This document shows, piece by piece, positions 1 through 12,282 of a DNA stretch of 60,000 nt. Source of the DNA: Membranipora membranacea (lineage: Eukaryota; Bryozoa; Gymnolaemata; Cheilostomatida; Membraniporidae). The stretch lies in NCBI GenBank assembly GCA_914767715.1, contig OU612068.1, positions 10,852,001 to 10,912,000 on the forward strand, read 5' to 3'. The notes under the pieces were generated by a model. It had not been told where the DNA came from, did not search any database, and saw only the letters and a program-made list of their open reading frames with translations. The position numbers and the translations under genes were made by a program. Each line of letters begins with the position of its first letter. Within the stretch, counting starts at the first letter, position 1.

Positions 1-178
1 TAGATCAAAAACGCATCGTCACAGGGAGCTAATATTTCAGATGAGATATAGGGACGTCATTGCGTACTTCAAAACAGAGTTTCAAACGTTTCCAAGCTAG
101 TAAAGAATTCTGCCCAATTATTGGCTATTTTCCCCAGGACCGTACCTATCGATTTTTATCGATTTCTTGCAAAATACC
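1..178 (+). repeat. Satellite A monomer with paired ATCGAT elements 10 bp apart
   Basis: In this unit ATCGAT occurs at 148-153 and again at 158-163, separated by TTTT, so the two palindromes start exactly 10 bp apart. Many units keep both. Others change the second to GTCGAT (unit from 535), ATCGTT (unit from 4629) or ATCAAT (unit from 3739), or change the first to ATCGCT (unit from 1069) or ATGGAT (unit from 3383). The paired palindrome is the most conspicuous small symmetric element in satellite A. A protein-binding role is only a possibility, since the loss of one half in many copies shows it is not strictly required. Confidence 0.7.
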
Positions 179-534
179 TAGATAGAAAACGCATCGTTAC
201 AGGGAGTTAATATTTTAGATGAGATATAGAGACGTCATTGCGAACCTCAAAAACAGAGTTTCAAGCGTTTCTAAGCTAGTTAAGAATTCTGCCAATTATT
301 GGCTAATTTCCCCAGGACCGTACCTATCGATTTTGATCGATTTCTTGCAAAATACCTAGATAGAAAACGCATCGTTACAGGGAGCTAATATTTTAGATGA
401 GATATAGAGACGTCATTACGAACCTCAAAACAGAGTTTCAAGCGTTTCTAAGCTAGTAAAGAATTCTGCCCAATTATTGGCTAATTTCCCCAGGACCGTA
501 CCTATCGATTTTTATCGATTTCTTGCAAAATACC

Positions 535-712
535 TAGATAGAAAACGCATCGTCACAGGGAGCTAATATTTCAGATGAGATATAGGGACGTCATTGCGAA
601 CTTCAAAACAGAGTTTCAAACGTTTCTAAGCTAGTAAAGAATTCTGCCCAATTATTGGCTAATTTCCCCAGGACCGTACCTATCGATTTTTGTCGATTTC
701 TTGCAAAATACC
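535..712 (+). repeat. Representative satellite A monomer
   Basis: A typical 178-bp unit, given as a reference copy. In order it contains TAGATAGAAAACGCATCGT, a CACAGGGAGCTAATATTTC segment, GAGATATAGGGACGTCATTG, an AAAACAGAGTTTCAAACG segment, AAGAATTCTGCCCAATTATT, CCCCAGGACCGTACC, an ATCGAT-type element and TTGCAAAATACC. Main polymorphic positions across the array are: start TAGATA versus TAGATC, TCGATC or AAGATC; CGTCACAG versus CGTTACAG; GGGAGCTAATA versus GAGAGCTGATA, GGGACCTTATA or GGGAGGTAATG; TAGGGACG versus TAGAGACG or TGGGGACG; GCGAACTTC versus GTGAACTTC, GCGAAGCTC, GCGTACTTC or TACGAACCTC; AAGCTAG versus AAGCTTG or ACGCTAG; CCCCAGGACC versus CCCAAGGACC or CCCCAAGACC. Confidence 0.95.
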
Positions 713-890
713 TAGATAGAAAACGCATCGTTACAGGGAGCTAATATTTTAGATGAGATATAGAGACGTCATTGCGAACCTCAAAACAGAGTTTCAAACG
801 TTTCTAAGCTTGTAAAGAATTCTGCCCAATTATTGGCTATTTTCCCCAGGACCGTACCTATCGATTTTTGTCGATTTCTTGCAAAATACC

Positions 891-2848
891 TAGATAGAAA
901 ACGCATCGTTACAGGGAGCTAATATTTTAGATGAGATATAGAGACGTCATTGCGAACCTCAAAACAGAGTTTCAAACGTTTCTAAGCTTGTAAAGAATTC
1001 TGCCCAATTATTGGCTATTTTCCCCAGGACCGTACTTATCGATTTTTGTCGAGTTCTTGCAAAATACCTCGATCAAAAACGCATCGTCACAGGGAGCTAA
1101 TATTTTAGATGAGATATAGGGACGTCATTGCGAAGCTCAAAACAGAGTTTCAAGCGTTTCTACGCTAGTAAAGAATTCTGCCCAATTATTGGCTAATTTC
1201 CCCAAGACCGTACCTATCGCTTTTTATCGATTTGTTGCAAAATACCTAGATAGAAAAAGCATCGTTACAGGGACCTTATATTTTAGATGAGATATAGAGA
1301 CGTGATTGCGAACTTCAAAACAAAGTTTCAAACGTTTCTAAGCTAGTAAATAATTCTGCCCAATTATTGGCTAATTTCCCCAGGACCGTACCTATCGATT
1401 TTTGTCGATTTCTTGCAAAATACCTAGATCAAATACGCATCGTCACAGGGAGCTAATGTTTTAGATGAGATATGGGGACGTCATTGCGAACTACAAAACA
1501 GAGTTTCAAACGTTTCTAAGCTAGTAAAGAATTCTGCCCAATTATTGGCTATTTTCCCCAGGACCGTACCTATCGATTTTTATCGATTTCTTGCAAAATA
1601 CCTAGATAGAAAACGCATCGTTACAGGGAGTTAATATTTTAGATGAGATATAGAGACGTCATTGCGAACCTCAAAAACAGAGTTTCAAGCGTTTCTAAGC
1701 TAGTAAAGACTTCTGCCAATTATTGGCTAATTTCCCCAGGACCGTACCTATCGATTTTGATCGATTTCTTGCAAAATACCTAGATAGAAAACGCATCGTT
1801 ACAGGGAGCTAATATTTTAGATGAGATATAGAGACGTCATTACGAACCTCAAAACAGAGTTTCAAGCGTTTCTAAGCTAGTAAAGAATTCTGCCCAATTA
1901 TTGGCTAATTTCCCCAGGACCGTACCTATCGATTTTTATCGATTTCTTGCAAAATACCTAGATAGAAAACGCATCGTCACAGGGAGCTAATATTTCAGAT
2001 GAGATATAGGGACGTCATTGCGAACTTCAAAACAGAGTTTCAAACGTTTCTAAGCTAGTAAAGAATTCTGCCCAATTATTGGCTATTTTCCCAAGGACCG
2101 TACCTATCGATTTTTATCGATTTCTTGCAAAATACCTAGATAGAAAACGCATCGTCACAGAGAGCTGATATTTCAGATGAGATATAGGGACGTCATTGCG
2201 AACTTCAAAACAGAGTTTCAAACGTTTCTAAGCTAGTAAAGAATTCTGCCCAATTATTGGCTATTTTCCCCAGGACCGTACCTATCGATTTTTGTCGATT
2301 TCTTGCAAAATACCTAGATCAAAAACGCATCGTCACAGGGAGCTAATATTTTAGATGAGATATAGGGACGTCATTGCGAACCTCAAAACAGAGTTTCAAG
2401 CGTTTCTAAGCTAGTAAAGAATTCTGCCCAATTATTGGCTAATTTCCCCAGGACCGTACCTATCGAATTTTATCGATTTCTTGCAAAATACCTAGATAGA
2501 AAACACATCGTCACAGGGAGCTAATATTTCAGATGGGATATAGGGACGTCATTGCGAACTTCAAAACAGAGTTTCAAACGTTTCTAAGCTAGTAAAGAAT
2601 TCTGCCCAATTATTGGCTATTTTCCCAAGGACCGTACCTATCGATTTTTATCGATTTCTTGCAAAATACCTAGATAGAAAACGCATCGTCACAGAGAGCT
2701 AATATTTCAGATGAGATATAGGGACGTCATTGCGTACTTCAAAACAGAGTTTCAAACGTTTCTAATCTAGTAAAGAATTCTGCCCAATTATTGGCTATTT
2801 TCCCCAGGACCGTACCTATCGATTTTTGTCGATTTCTTGCAAAATACC
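891..2848 (+). repeat. Satellite A higher-order block, copy 1 (11 units)
   Basis: The order of monomer subtypes from about 891 to 2848 recurs at about 6053 to 8010. The diagnostic TCGATC unit start after a GTCGAGTTC end is at 1069 here and at 6230 there, giving an offset of 5161 bp (29 units). The shared order includes the GAAGCTC unit with CTACGCTAG, the GGGACCTTATA unit, the AATGTTTTAG/TATGGGG unit, the GGAGTTAATA unit with CTCAAAAACAG, the ATTACGAACC unit, the GAGCTGATA unit and the GATGGGATAT unit. A modest number of single-base differences separate the copies (for example AAAAGCATCG here against AAACGCATCG there). This looks older than the duplications in satellite B. Confidence 0.85.
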
Positions 2849-3026
2849 TAGATAGAAAACGCATCGTTACAGGGAGCTAATATTTTAGATGAGATATAGA
2901 GACGTCATTGCGAACCTCAAAACAGAGTTTCAAACGTTTCTAAGCTTGTAAAGAATTCTGCCCAATTATTGGCTATTTTCCCCAGGACCGTACTTATCGA
3001 TTTTTATCGATTTCTTGCAAAATACC

Positions 3027-4628
3027 TAGATAGAAAACGCATCGTCACAGAGAGCTGATATTTCAGATGAGATATAGGGACGTCATTGCGAACTTCAAAA
3101 CAGAGTTTCAAACGTTTCTAAGCTAGTAAAGAATTCTGCCCAATTATTGGCTATTTTCCCCAGCACCGTACCTATTGATTTTTGTCGATTTCTTGCAAAA
3201 TACCTAGATCAAAAACGCATCGTCACAGGGAGCTAATATTTTAGATGAGATATAGGGACGTCATTGCGAACCTCAAAACAGAGTTTCAAGCGTTTCTAAG
3301 CTAGTAAAGAATTCTGCCCAATTATTGGCTATTTTCCCAAGGACCGTACCTATCGATTTTTATCGATTTCTTGCAAAATACCTAGATAGAAAACGCATCG
3401 TCACAGAGAGCTAATATTTCAGATGAGATATAGGGACGTCATTGCGAACCTCTAAACAGAGTTTCAAGCGTTTCTAAGCTAGTAAAGAATTCTGCCAAAC
3501 TATTGGCTAATTTCCCCAGGACTGTACCTATGGATTTTTGTCGATTTCTTGCAAAATACCTAGATCAAAAACGCATCGTCACAGGGAGCTAATATTTTAG
3601 ATGAGATATAGGGACGTCATTGTGAACTTCAAAACAGAGTTTCAAACGTTTCTAAGCTTGTAAAGAATTCTGCCCAATTATTGGCTATTTTCCCCAGGAC
3701 CGTAGCTATCGATTTTTGTCGAGTTCTTGCAAAATACCTCGATCAAAAACGCATCGTCACAGGGAGCTAATATTTTAGATGAGATATAGGGACGTCATTG
3801 CGAAGCTCAAAACAGAGTTTCAAGCGTTTCTACGCTAGTAAAGAATTCTGCCCAATTTTTGGCTATTTTCCCCAAGACCGTACCTATCGATTTTTATCAA
3901 TTTGTTGCAAAATACCTAGATAGAAAACGCATCGTTACAGGGAGCTTATATTTTAGATGAGATATAGAGGCGTCATTGCGAACTTCAAAACAGAGTTTCA
4001 AACGATTCTAAGCTAGTAAATAATTCTGCCCAATTATTGGCTAATTTCCCCAGGACCGTACCTATCGATTTTTGTCGATTTCTTGCAAAATACCAAGATC
4101 AAATACGCATCGTCACAGGGAGGTAATGTTTTAGATGAGATATGGGGACGTCATTGCGAACTACAAAACAGAGTTTCAAACGTTTCTAAGCTAATAAAGA
4201 ATTCTGCCCAATTATTGGCTATTTTCCCCAAGACCGTACCTATCGATTTTTATCGATTTCTTGCAAAATACCTAGATAGAAAACGCATCGTCACAGAGAG
4301 CTAATATTTCAGATGAGATATAGGGACGTCATTGCGAACCTCTAAACAGAGTTTCAAGCGTTTCTAAGCTAGTAAAGAATTCTGCCAAACTATTGGCTAA
4401 TTTCCCCAGGACTGTACCTATGGATTTTTGTCGATTTCTTGCAAAATACCTAGATCAAAAACGCATCGTCACAGGGAGCTAATATTTTAGATGAGATATA
4501 GGGACGTCATTGTGAACTTCAAAACAGAGTTTCAAACGTTTCTAAGCTTGTAAAGAATTCTGCCCAATTATTGGCTATTTTCCCCAGGACCGTAGCTATC
4601 GATTTTTGTTGAGTTCTTGCAAAATACC
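3027..4628 (+). repeat. Satellite A higher-order block, 9 units, copy 1
   Basis: The subtype order here recurs at about 10681-12282, offset 7654 bp (43 x 178). It starts with a GAGCTGATA unit ending in CCCCAGCACCG and runs through the CTCTAAACAG/ACTGTACCTATGG unit, the GTGAACTTC/AAGCTTG unit, the GAAGCTC/CTACGCTAG unit with ATCAATTTG, the AGAGGCGTC unit and the AAGATCAAATAC unit. The last six units include the start of a 5-unit tandem duplication. Confidence 0.85.
3383..4628 (+). repeat. 890-bp (5-unit) tandem duplication in satellite A, first occurrence
   Basis: Five subtypes at 3383-4272 are followed at 4273 by the same first two subtypes again (CTCTAAACAG with ACTGTACCTATGG, then GTGAACTTC with TAGCTATCG). 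The second round is then cut short: at 4629 it jumps straight to the AAGATCAAATAC subtype, skipping two units. The duplication unit is 890 bp (5 x 178). Confidence 0.85.
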
Positions 4629-5518
4629 AAGATCAAATACGCATCGTCACAGGGAGGTAATGTTTTAGATGAGATATGGGGACGTCATTGCGAACTACAA
4701 AACAGAGTTTCAAACGTTTCTAAGCTAATAAAGAATTCTGCCCAATTATTGGCTATTTTCCCCAAGACCGTACCTATCGATTTTTATCGTTTTCTTGCAA
4801 AATACCTAGATAGAAAACGCATCGTTACAGGGAGTTAATATTTTAGATGAGATATAGAGACGTCATTGCGAACCTCAAAGACAGAGTTTCAAGCGTTTCT
4901 AAGCTAGTAAAGAATTCTGCCAATTATTGGCTAATTTCCCCAGGACCGTACCTATCGATTTTGATCGATTTCTTGCAAAATACCTAGATAGAAAACGCAT
5001 CGTTACAGGGAGCTAATATTTTAGATGAGATATAGAGACGTCATTGCGAACTTCAAAACAGAGTTTTAAACGTTTCTAAGCTAGTAAAGAATTCTGCCCA
5101 ATTATTGGCTATTTTCCCCAGGACCGTACCTATCGATTTTTGTCGATTTCTTGCAAAATACCTAGATCAAAAACGCATCGTCACAGGGAGCTAATATTTT
5201 AGATGAGATATAGGGACGTCATTGTGAACTTCAAAACAGAGTTTCAAACGTTTCTAAGCTTATAAAGAATTCTGCCCAATTATTTGCTATTTTCCCCAGG
5301 ACCGTACCTATCGATTTTTGTCGAGTTCTTGCAAAATACCTCGATCAAAAACGCATCGTCACAGGGAGCTAATATTTTAGATGAGATATAGGGACGTCAT
5401 TGCGAAGCTCAAAACAGAGTTTCAAGCGTTTCTACGCTAGTAAAGAATTCTGCCCAATTATTGGCTATTTTCCCCAAGACCGTACCTATCGATTTTTATC
5501 GATTTGTTGCAAAATACC
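4629..5518 (+). repeat. Satellite A 5-unit block, copy 1 of an 8010-bp offset pair
   Basis: Units in order: AAGATCAAATAC with ATCGTTTTC; GGAGTTAATA with CTCAAAGACAG; GGAGCTAATA with GCGAACTTC; GTGAACTTC with AAGCTTATAAAG and ATTATTTGC; GAAGCTC with CTACGCTAG. The same order occurs at 12639-13528, offset 8010 bp (45 x 178). Confidence 0.84.
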
Positions 5519-6052
5519 TAGATAGAAAACGCCTCAATACAGGGAGCTTATATTTTAGATGAGATATAGAGACGTCATTGCGAACTTCAAAACAGAGTTT
5601 GAAACGATTCTAAGCTAGTAAAGAATTCTGCCAATTATTGGCTAATTTCCCCAGGACCGTACCTATCGATTTTTATCGATTTCTTGCAAAATACCTAGAT
5701 AGAAAACGCATCGTCACAGGGAGCTAATATTTCAGATGGGATATAGGGACGTCATTGCGAACTTCAAAACAGAGTTTCAAACGTTTCTAAGCTAGTAAAG
5801 AATTCTGCCCAATTATTGGCTATTTTCCCAAGGACCGTACCTATCGATTTTTATCGATTTCTTGCAAAATACCTAGATAGAAAACGCATCGTCACAGAGA
5901 GCTAATATTTCAGATGAGATATAGGGACGTCATTGCGTACTTCAAAACAGAGTTTCAAACGTTTCTAATCTAGTAAAGAATTCTGCCCAATTATTGGCTA
6001 TTTTCCCCAGGACCGTACCTATCGATTTTTGTCGATTTCTTGCAAAATACCT

Positions 6053-8010
6053 AGATAGAAAACGCATCGTTACAGGGAGCTAATATTTTAGATGAGATAT
6101 AGAGACGTCATTGCGAACCTCAAAACAGAGTTTCAAACGTTTCTAAGCCAGTAAAGAATTCTGCCCAATTATTGGCTATTTTCCCCAGGACCGTACTTAT
6201 CGATTTTTGTCGAGTTCTTGCAAAATACCTCGATCAAAAACGCATCGTCACAGGGAGCTAATATTTTAGATGAGATATAGGGACGTCATTGCGAAGCTCA
6301 AAACAGAGTTTCAAGCGTTTCTACGCTAGTAAAGAATTCTGCCCAATTATTGGCTAATTTCCCCAAGACCGTACCTATCGCTTTTTATCGATTTGTTGCA
6401 AAATACCTAGATAGAAAACGCATCGTTACAGGGACCTTATATTTTAGATGAGATATAGAGACGTCATTGCGAACTTCAAAACAAAGTTTCAAACGTTTCT
6501 AAGCTAGTAAATAATTCTGCCCAATTATTGGCTAATTTCCCCAGGACCGTACCTATCGATTTTTGTCGATTTCTTGCAAAATACCTAGATCAAATACGCA
6601 TCGTCACAGGGAGCTAATGTTTTAGATGAGATATGGGGACGTCATTGCGAACTACAAAACAGAGTTTCAAACGTTTCTAAGCTAGTAAAGAATTCTGCCC
6701 AATTATTGGCTATTTTCCCCAGGACCGTACCTATCGATTTTTATCGATTTCTTGCAAAATACCTAGATAGAAAACGCATCGTTACAGGGAGTTAATATTT
6801 TAGATGAGATATAGAGACGTCATTGCGAACCTCAAAAACAGAGTTTCAAGCGTTTCTAAGCTAGTAAAGAATTCTGCCAATTATTGGCTAATTTCCCCAG
6901 GACCGTACCTATCGATTTTGATCGATTTCTTGCAAAATACCTAGATAGACAACGCATCGTTACAGGGAGCTAATATTTTAGATGAGATATAGAGACGTCA
7001 TTACGAACCTCAAAACAGAGTTTCAAGCGTTTCTAAGCTAGTAAAGAAGTCTGCCCAATTATTGGCTAATTTCCCCAGGACCGTACCTATCGATTTTTAT
7101 CGATTTCTTGCAGAATACCTAGATAGAAAACGCATCGTCACAGGGAGCTAATATTTCAGATGAGATATAGGGACGTCATTGCGAACTTCAAAACAGAGTT
7201 GCAAACGTTTCTAAGCTAGTAAAGAATTCTGCCCAATTATTGGCTATTTTCCCAAGGACCGTACCTATCGATTTTTATCGATTTCTTGCAAAATACCTAG
7301 ATAGAAAACGCATCGTCACAGAGAGCTGATATTTCAGATGAGATATAGGGACGTCATTGCGAACTTCAAAACAGAGTTTCAAACGTTTCTAAGCTAGTAA
7401 AGAATTCTGCCCAATTATTGGCTATTTTCCCCAGGACCGTACCTATCGATTTTTGTCGATTTCTTGCAAAATACCTAGATGAAAAACGCATCGTCACTGG
7501 GAGCTAATATTTTAGATGAGATATAGGGACGTCATTGCGAACCTCAAAACAGAGTTTCAAGCGTTTCTAAGCTAGTAAAGAATTCTGCCCAATTATTGGC
7601 TAATTTCCCCAGGACCGTACCTATCGATTTTTATCGATTTCTTGCAAAATACCTAGATAGAAAACACATCGTCACAGGGAGCTAATATTTCAGATGGGAT
7701 ATAGGGACGTCATTGCGAACTTCAAAACAGAGTTTCAAACGTTTCTAAGCTAGAAAAGAATTCTGCCCAATTATTGGCTATTTTCCCAAGGACCGTACCT
7801 ATCGATTTTTATCGATTTCTTGCAAAATACCTAGATAGAAAACGCATCGTCACAGAGAGCTAATATTTCAGATGAGATATAGGGACGTCATTGCGTACTT
7901 CAAAACAGAGTTTCAAACGTTTCCAAGCTAGTAAAGAATTCTGCCCAATTATTGGCTATTTTCCCCAGGACCGTACCTATCGATTTTTGTCGATTTCTTG
8001 CAAAATACCT
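6053..8010 (+). repeat. Satellite A higher-order block, copy 2 (11 units)
   Basis: Second copy of the block at 891-2848. The subtype order matches unit by unit until about 8070, where the next unit carries CCTCTAAACAG instead of CCTCAAAACAG and the similarity of order ends. Private changes here include AAGCCAGTAAAG near 6147 (AAGCTTGTAAAG in copy 1), GACAACGCATC near 6947 and CAGAATACC near 7111. Confidence 0.83.
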
Positions 8011-8722
8011 AGATAGAAAACGCATCGTTACAGGGAGCTAATATTTTAGATGAGATATAGAGACGTCATTGCGAACCTCTAAACAGAGTTTCAAGCGTTT
8101 CTAAGCTAGTAAAGAATTCTGCCAAACTATTGGCTAATTTCCCCAGGACTGTACCTATGGATTTTTGTCGATTTCTTGCAAAATACCTAGATCAAAAACG
8201 CATCGTCACAGGGAGCTAATATTTTAGATGAGATATAGGGACGTCATTGTGAACTTCAAAACAGAGTTTCAAACGTTTCTAAGCTTGTAAAGAATTCTGC
8301 CCAATTATTGGCTATTTTCCCCAGGACCGTAGCTATCGATTTTTGTCGAGTTCTTGCAAAATACCTCGATCAAAAACGCATCGTCACAGGGAGCTAATAT
8401 TTTAGATGAGATATAGGGACGTCATTGCGAAGCTCAAAACAGAGTTTCAAGCGTTTCTACGCTAGTAAAGAATTCTGCCCAATTATTGGCTATTTTCCCC
8501 AAGACCGTACCTATCGATTTTTATCGATTTGTTGCAAAATACCTAGATAGAAAACGCATCGTTACAGGGAGCTTATATTTTAGATGAGATATAGAGGCGT
8601 CATTGCGAACTTCAAAACAGAGTTTCAAACGATTCTAAGCTAGTAAATAATTCTGCCCAATTATTGGCTAATTTCCCCAGGACCGTACCTATCGATTTTT
8701 GTCGATTTCTTGCAAAATACCA
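7833..8722 (+). repeat. Satellite A 5-unit block, copy 1 of a 1602-bp offset pair
   Basis: Five subtypes in order: the GCGTACTTC/TTTCCAAGC unit, the CCTCTAAACAG unit with TAGAGACGTC, the GTGAACTT unit, the GAAGCTC unit and the AGAGGCGTC unit. They recur at 9435-10324, 1602 bp (9 x 178) to the right. The stretch between copies contains a recombinant monomer at 8723. Confidence 0.85.
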
Positions 8723-8900
8723 AGATCAAATACGCATCGTCACAGGGAGGTAATGTTTTAGATGAGATATAGAGACGTCATTACGAACCTCAAAACAGAG
8801 TTTCAAGCGTTTCTAAGCTAGTAAAGAATTCTGCCCAATTATTGGCTAATTTCCCCAGGACCGTACCTATCGATTTTTATCGATTTCTTGCAAAATACCT
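8723..8900 (+). repeat. Recombinant satellite A monomer
   Basis: The left part (AAGATCAAATACG, GGGAGGTAATGTTTTAG) is diagnostic of the subtype seen at 4095, 4629, 10325, 11749 and 12639, which elsewhere always continues TATGGGGACG...GAACTAC. Here it instead continues TATAGAGACGTCATTACGAACC, the signature of the subtype at 357, 1781 and 6942. The switch lies between about 8754 and 8780, within a stretch identical in both parents. This is a single in-register exchange inside a unit. Confidence 0.85.
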
Positions 8901-9434
8901 AGATAGAAAACGCATCGTCACAGGGAGCTAATATTTCAGATGAGATATAGGGACGTCATTGCGAACCTCAAAGACAGAGTTTCAAGCGTTTCTAAGCTAG
9001 TAAAGAATTCTGCCCAATTATTGGCTATTTTCCCAAGGACCGTACCTATCGATTTTTATCGATTTCTTGCAAAATACCTAGATAGAAAACGCATCGTCAC
9101 AGAGAGCTGATATTTCAGATGAGATATAGGGACGTCATTGCGAACTTCAAAACAGAGATTCAAACGTTTCTAAGCTAGTAAAGAATTCTGCCCAATTATT
9201 GGCTATTTTCCCCAGGACCGTACCTATCGATTTTTGTCGATTTCTTGCAAAATACCTAGATCAAAAACGCATCGTCACAGGGAGCTAATATTTTAGATGA
9301 GATATAGGGACGTCATTGCGAACCTCAAAACAGAGTTTCAAGCGTTTCTAAGCTAGTAAAGAATTCTGCCCAATTATTGGCTATTTTCCCAAGGACCGTA
9401 CCTATCGATTTTTATCGATTTCTTGCAAAATACC

Positions 9435-10324
9435 TAGATAGAAAACGCATCGTCACAGAGAGCTAATATTTCAGATGAGATATAGGGACGTCATTGCGTA
9501 CTTCAAAACAGAGTTTCAAACGTTTCCAAGCTAGTAAAGAATTCTGCCCAATTATTGGCTATTTTCCCCAGGACCGTACCTATCGATTTTTGTCGATTTC
9601 TTGCAAAATACCTAGATAGAAAACGCATCGTTACAGGGAGCTAATATTTTAGATGAGATATAGAGACGTCATTGCGAACCTCTAAACAGAGTTTCAAGCG
9701 TTTCTAAGCTAGTAAAGAATTCTGCCAAACTATTGGCTAATTTCCCCAGGACTGTACCTATGGATTTTTGTCGATTTCTTGCAAAATACCTAGATCAAAA
9801 ACGCATCGTCACAGGGAGCTAATATTTTAGATGAGATATAGGGACGTCATTGTGAACTTGAAAACAGAGTTTCAAACGTTTCTAAGCTTGTAAAGAATTC
9901 TGCCCAAATATTGGCTATTTTCCCCAGGACCGTAGCTATCGATTTTTGTCGAGTTCTTGCAAAATACCTCGATCAAAAACGCATCGTCACAGGGAGCTAA
10001 TATTTTAGATGAGATATAGGGACGTCATTGCGAAGCTCAAAACAGAGTTTCAAGCGTTTCTACGCTAGTAAAGAATTCTGCCCAATTATTGGCTATTTTC
10101 CCCAAGACCGTACCTATCGATTTTTATCGATTTGTTGCAAAATACCTAGATAGAAAACGCATCGTTACAGGGAGCTTATATTTTAGATGAGATATAGAGG
10201 CGTCATTGCGAACTTCAAAACAGAGTTTCAAACGATTCTAAGCTAGTAAATAATTCTGCCCAATTATTGGCTAATTTCCCCAGGACCGTACCTATCGATT
10301 TTTGTCGATTTCTTGCAAAATACC
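9435..10324 (+). repeat. Satellite A 5-unit block, copy 2 of a 1602-bp offset pair
   Basis: Repeats the subtype order of 7833-8722 with few substitutions (for example GAACTTGAAAAC near 9855 and CCCAAATATTGG near 9903). It then continues into the AAGATCAAATAC unit with TATGGGGACG, whereas copy 1 runs into the recombinant unit at 8723. Confidence 0.85.
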
Positions 10325-10680
10325 AAGATCAAATACGCATCGTCACAGGGAGGTAATGTTTTAGATGAGATATGGGGACGTCATTGCGAACTACAAAACA
10401 GAGTTTCAAACGTTTCTAAGCTAATAAAGAATTCTGCCCAATTATTGGCTATTTTCCCCAAGACCGTACCTATCGATTTTTATCGTTTTCTTGCAAAATA
10501 CCTAGATAGAAAACGCATCGTTACAGGGAGTTAATATTTTAGATGAGATATAGAGACGTCATTGCGAACCTCAAAGACAGAGTTTCAAGCGTTTCTAAGC
10601 TAGTAAAGAATTCTGCCAATTATTGGCTAATTTCCCCAGGACCGTACCTATCGATTTTTATCGATTTCTTGCAAAATACC

Positions 10681-12282
10681 TAGATAGAAAACGCATCGTC
10701 ACAGAGAGCTGATATTTCAGATGAGATATAGGGACGTCATTGCGAACTTCAAAACAGAGTTTCAAACGTTTCTAAGCTAGTAAAGAATTCTGCCCAATTA
10801 TTGGCTATTTTCCCCAGCACCGTACCTATCGATTTTTGTCGATTTCTTGCAAAATACCTAGATCAAAAACGCATCGTCACAGGGAGCTAATATTTTAGAT
10901 GAGATATAGGGACGTCATTGCGAACCTCAAAACAGAGTTTCAAGCGTTTCTAAGCTAGTAAAGAATTCTGCCCAATTATTGGCTATTTTCCCAAGGACCG
11001 TACCTATCGATTTTTATCGATTTCTTGCAAAATACCTAGATAGAAAACGCATCGTCACAGAGAGCTAATATTTCAGATGAGATATAGGGACGTCATTGCG
11101 AACCTCTAAACAGAGTTTCAAGCGTTTCTAAGCTAGTAAAGAATTCTGCCAAACTATTGGCTAATTTCCCCAGGACTGTACCTATGGATTTTTGTCGATT
11201 TCTTGCAAAATACCTAGATCAAAAACGCATCGTCACAGGGAGCTAATATTTTAGATGAGATATAGGGACGTCATTGTGAACTTCAAAACAGAGTTTCAAA
11301 CGTTTCTAAGCTTGTAAAGAATTCTGCCCAATTATTGGCTATTTTCCCCAGGACCGTAGCTATCGATTTTTGTCGAGTTCTTGCAAAATACCTCGATCAA
11401 TAACGCATCGTCACAGGGAGCTAATATTTTAGATGAGATATAGGGACGTCATTGCGAAGCTCAAAACAGAGTTTCAAGCGTTTCTACGCTAGTAAAGAAT
11501 TCTGCCCAATTTTTGGCTATTTTCCCCAAGACCGTACCTATCGATTTTTATCAATTTGTTGCAAAATACCTAGATAGAAAACGCATCGTTACAGGGAGCT
11601 TATATTTTAGATGAGATATAGAGGCGTCATTGCGAACTTCAAAACAGAGTTTCAAACGATTCTAAGCTAGTAAATAATTCTGCCCAATTATTGGCTAATT
11701 TCCCCAGGACCGTACCTATCGATTTTTGTCGATTTCTTGCAAAATACCAAGATCAAATACGCATCGTCACAGGGAGGTAATGTTTTAGATGAGATATGGG
11801 GACGTCATTGCGAACTACAAAACAGAGTTTCAAACGTTTCTAAGCTAATAAAGAATTCTGCCCAATTATTGGCTATTTTCCCCAAGACCGTACCTATCGA
11901 TTTTTATCGATTTCTTGCAAAATACCTAGATAGAAAACGCATCGTCACAGAGAGCTAATATTTCAGATGAGATATAGGGACGTCATTGCGAACCTCTAAA
12001 CAGAGTTTCAAGCGTTTCTAAGCTAGTAAAGAATTCTGCCAAACTATTGGCTAATTTCCCCAGGACTGTACCTATGGATTTTTGTCGATTTCTTGCAAAA
12101 TACCTAGATCAAAAACGCATCGTCACAGGGAGCTAATATTTTAGATGAGATATAGGGACGTCATTGCAAACTTCAAAACAGAGTTTCAAACGTTTCTAAG
12201 CTTGTAAAGAATTCTGCCCAATTATTGGCTATTTTCCCCAGGACCGTAGCTATCGATTTTTGTCGAGTTCTTGCAAAATACC
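10681..12282 (+). repeat. Satellite A higher-order block, 9 units, copy 2
   Basis: Second copy of 3027-4628. It is nearly identical. Differences include TCGATCAATAACG (copy 1: TCGATCAAAAACG) near 11393 and GCAAACTTC (copy 1: GTGAACTTC) near 12166. Beyond 12282 the order diverges: here the next unit starts TCGATC, while copy 1 continues with AAGATC. Confidence 0.85.

Noticed and set aside
4083-4304. 73-codon plus-strand open frame in satellite A, recurring at 4617, 10313, 11737 and 12627
   Set aside because: It starts at TTG, runs over more than one 178-bp unit, and exists only in subtypes where single-base variants remove the usual TAG/TAA/TGA. Because 178 is not a multiple of three the frame cannot persist. 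It is a by-product of the repeat.
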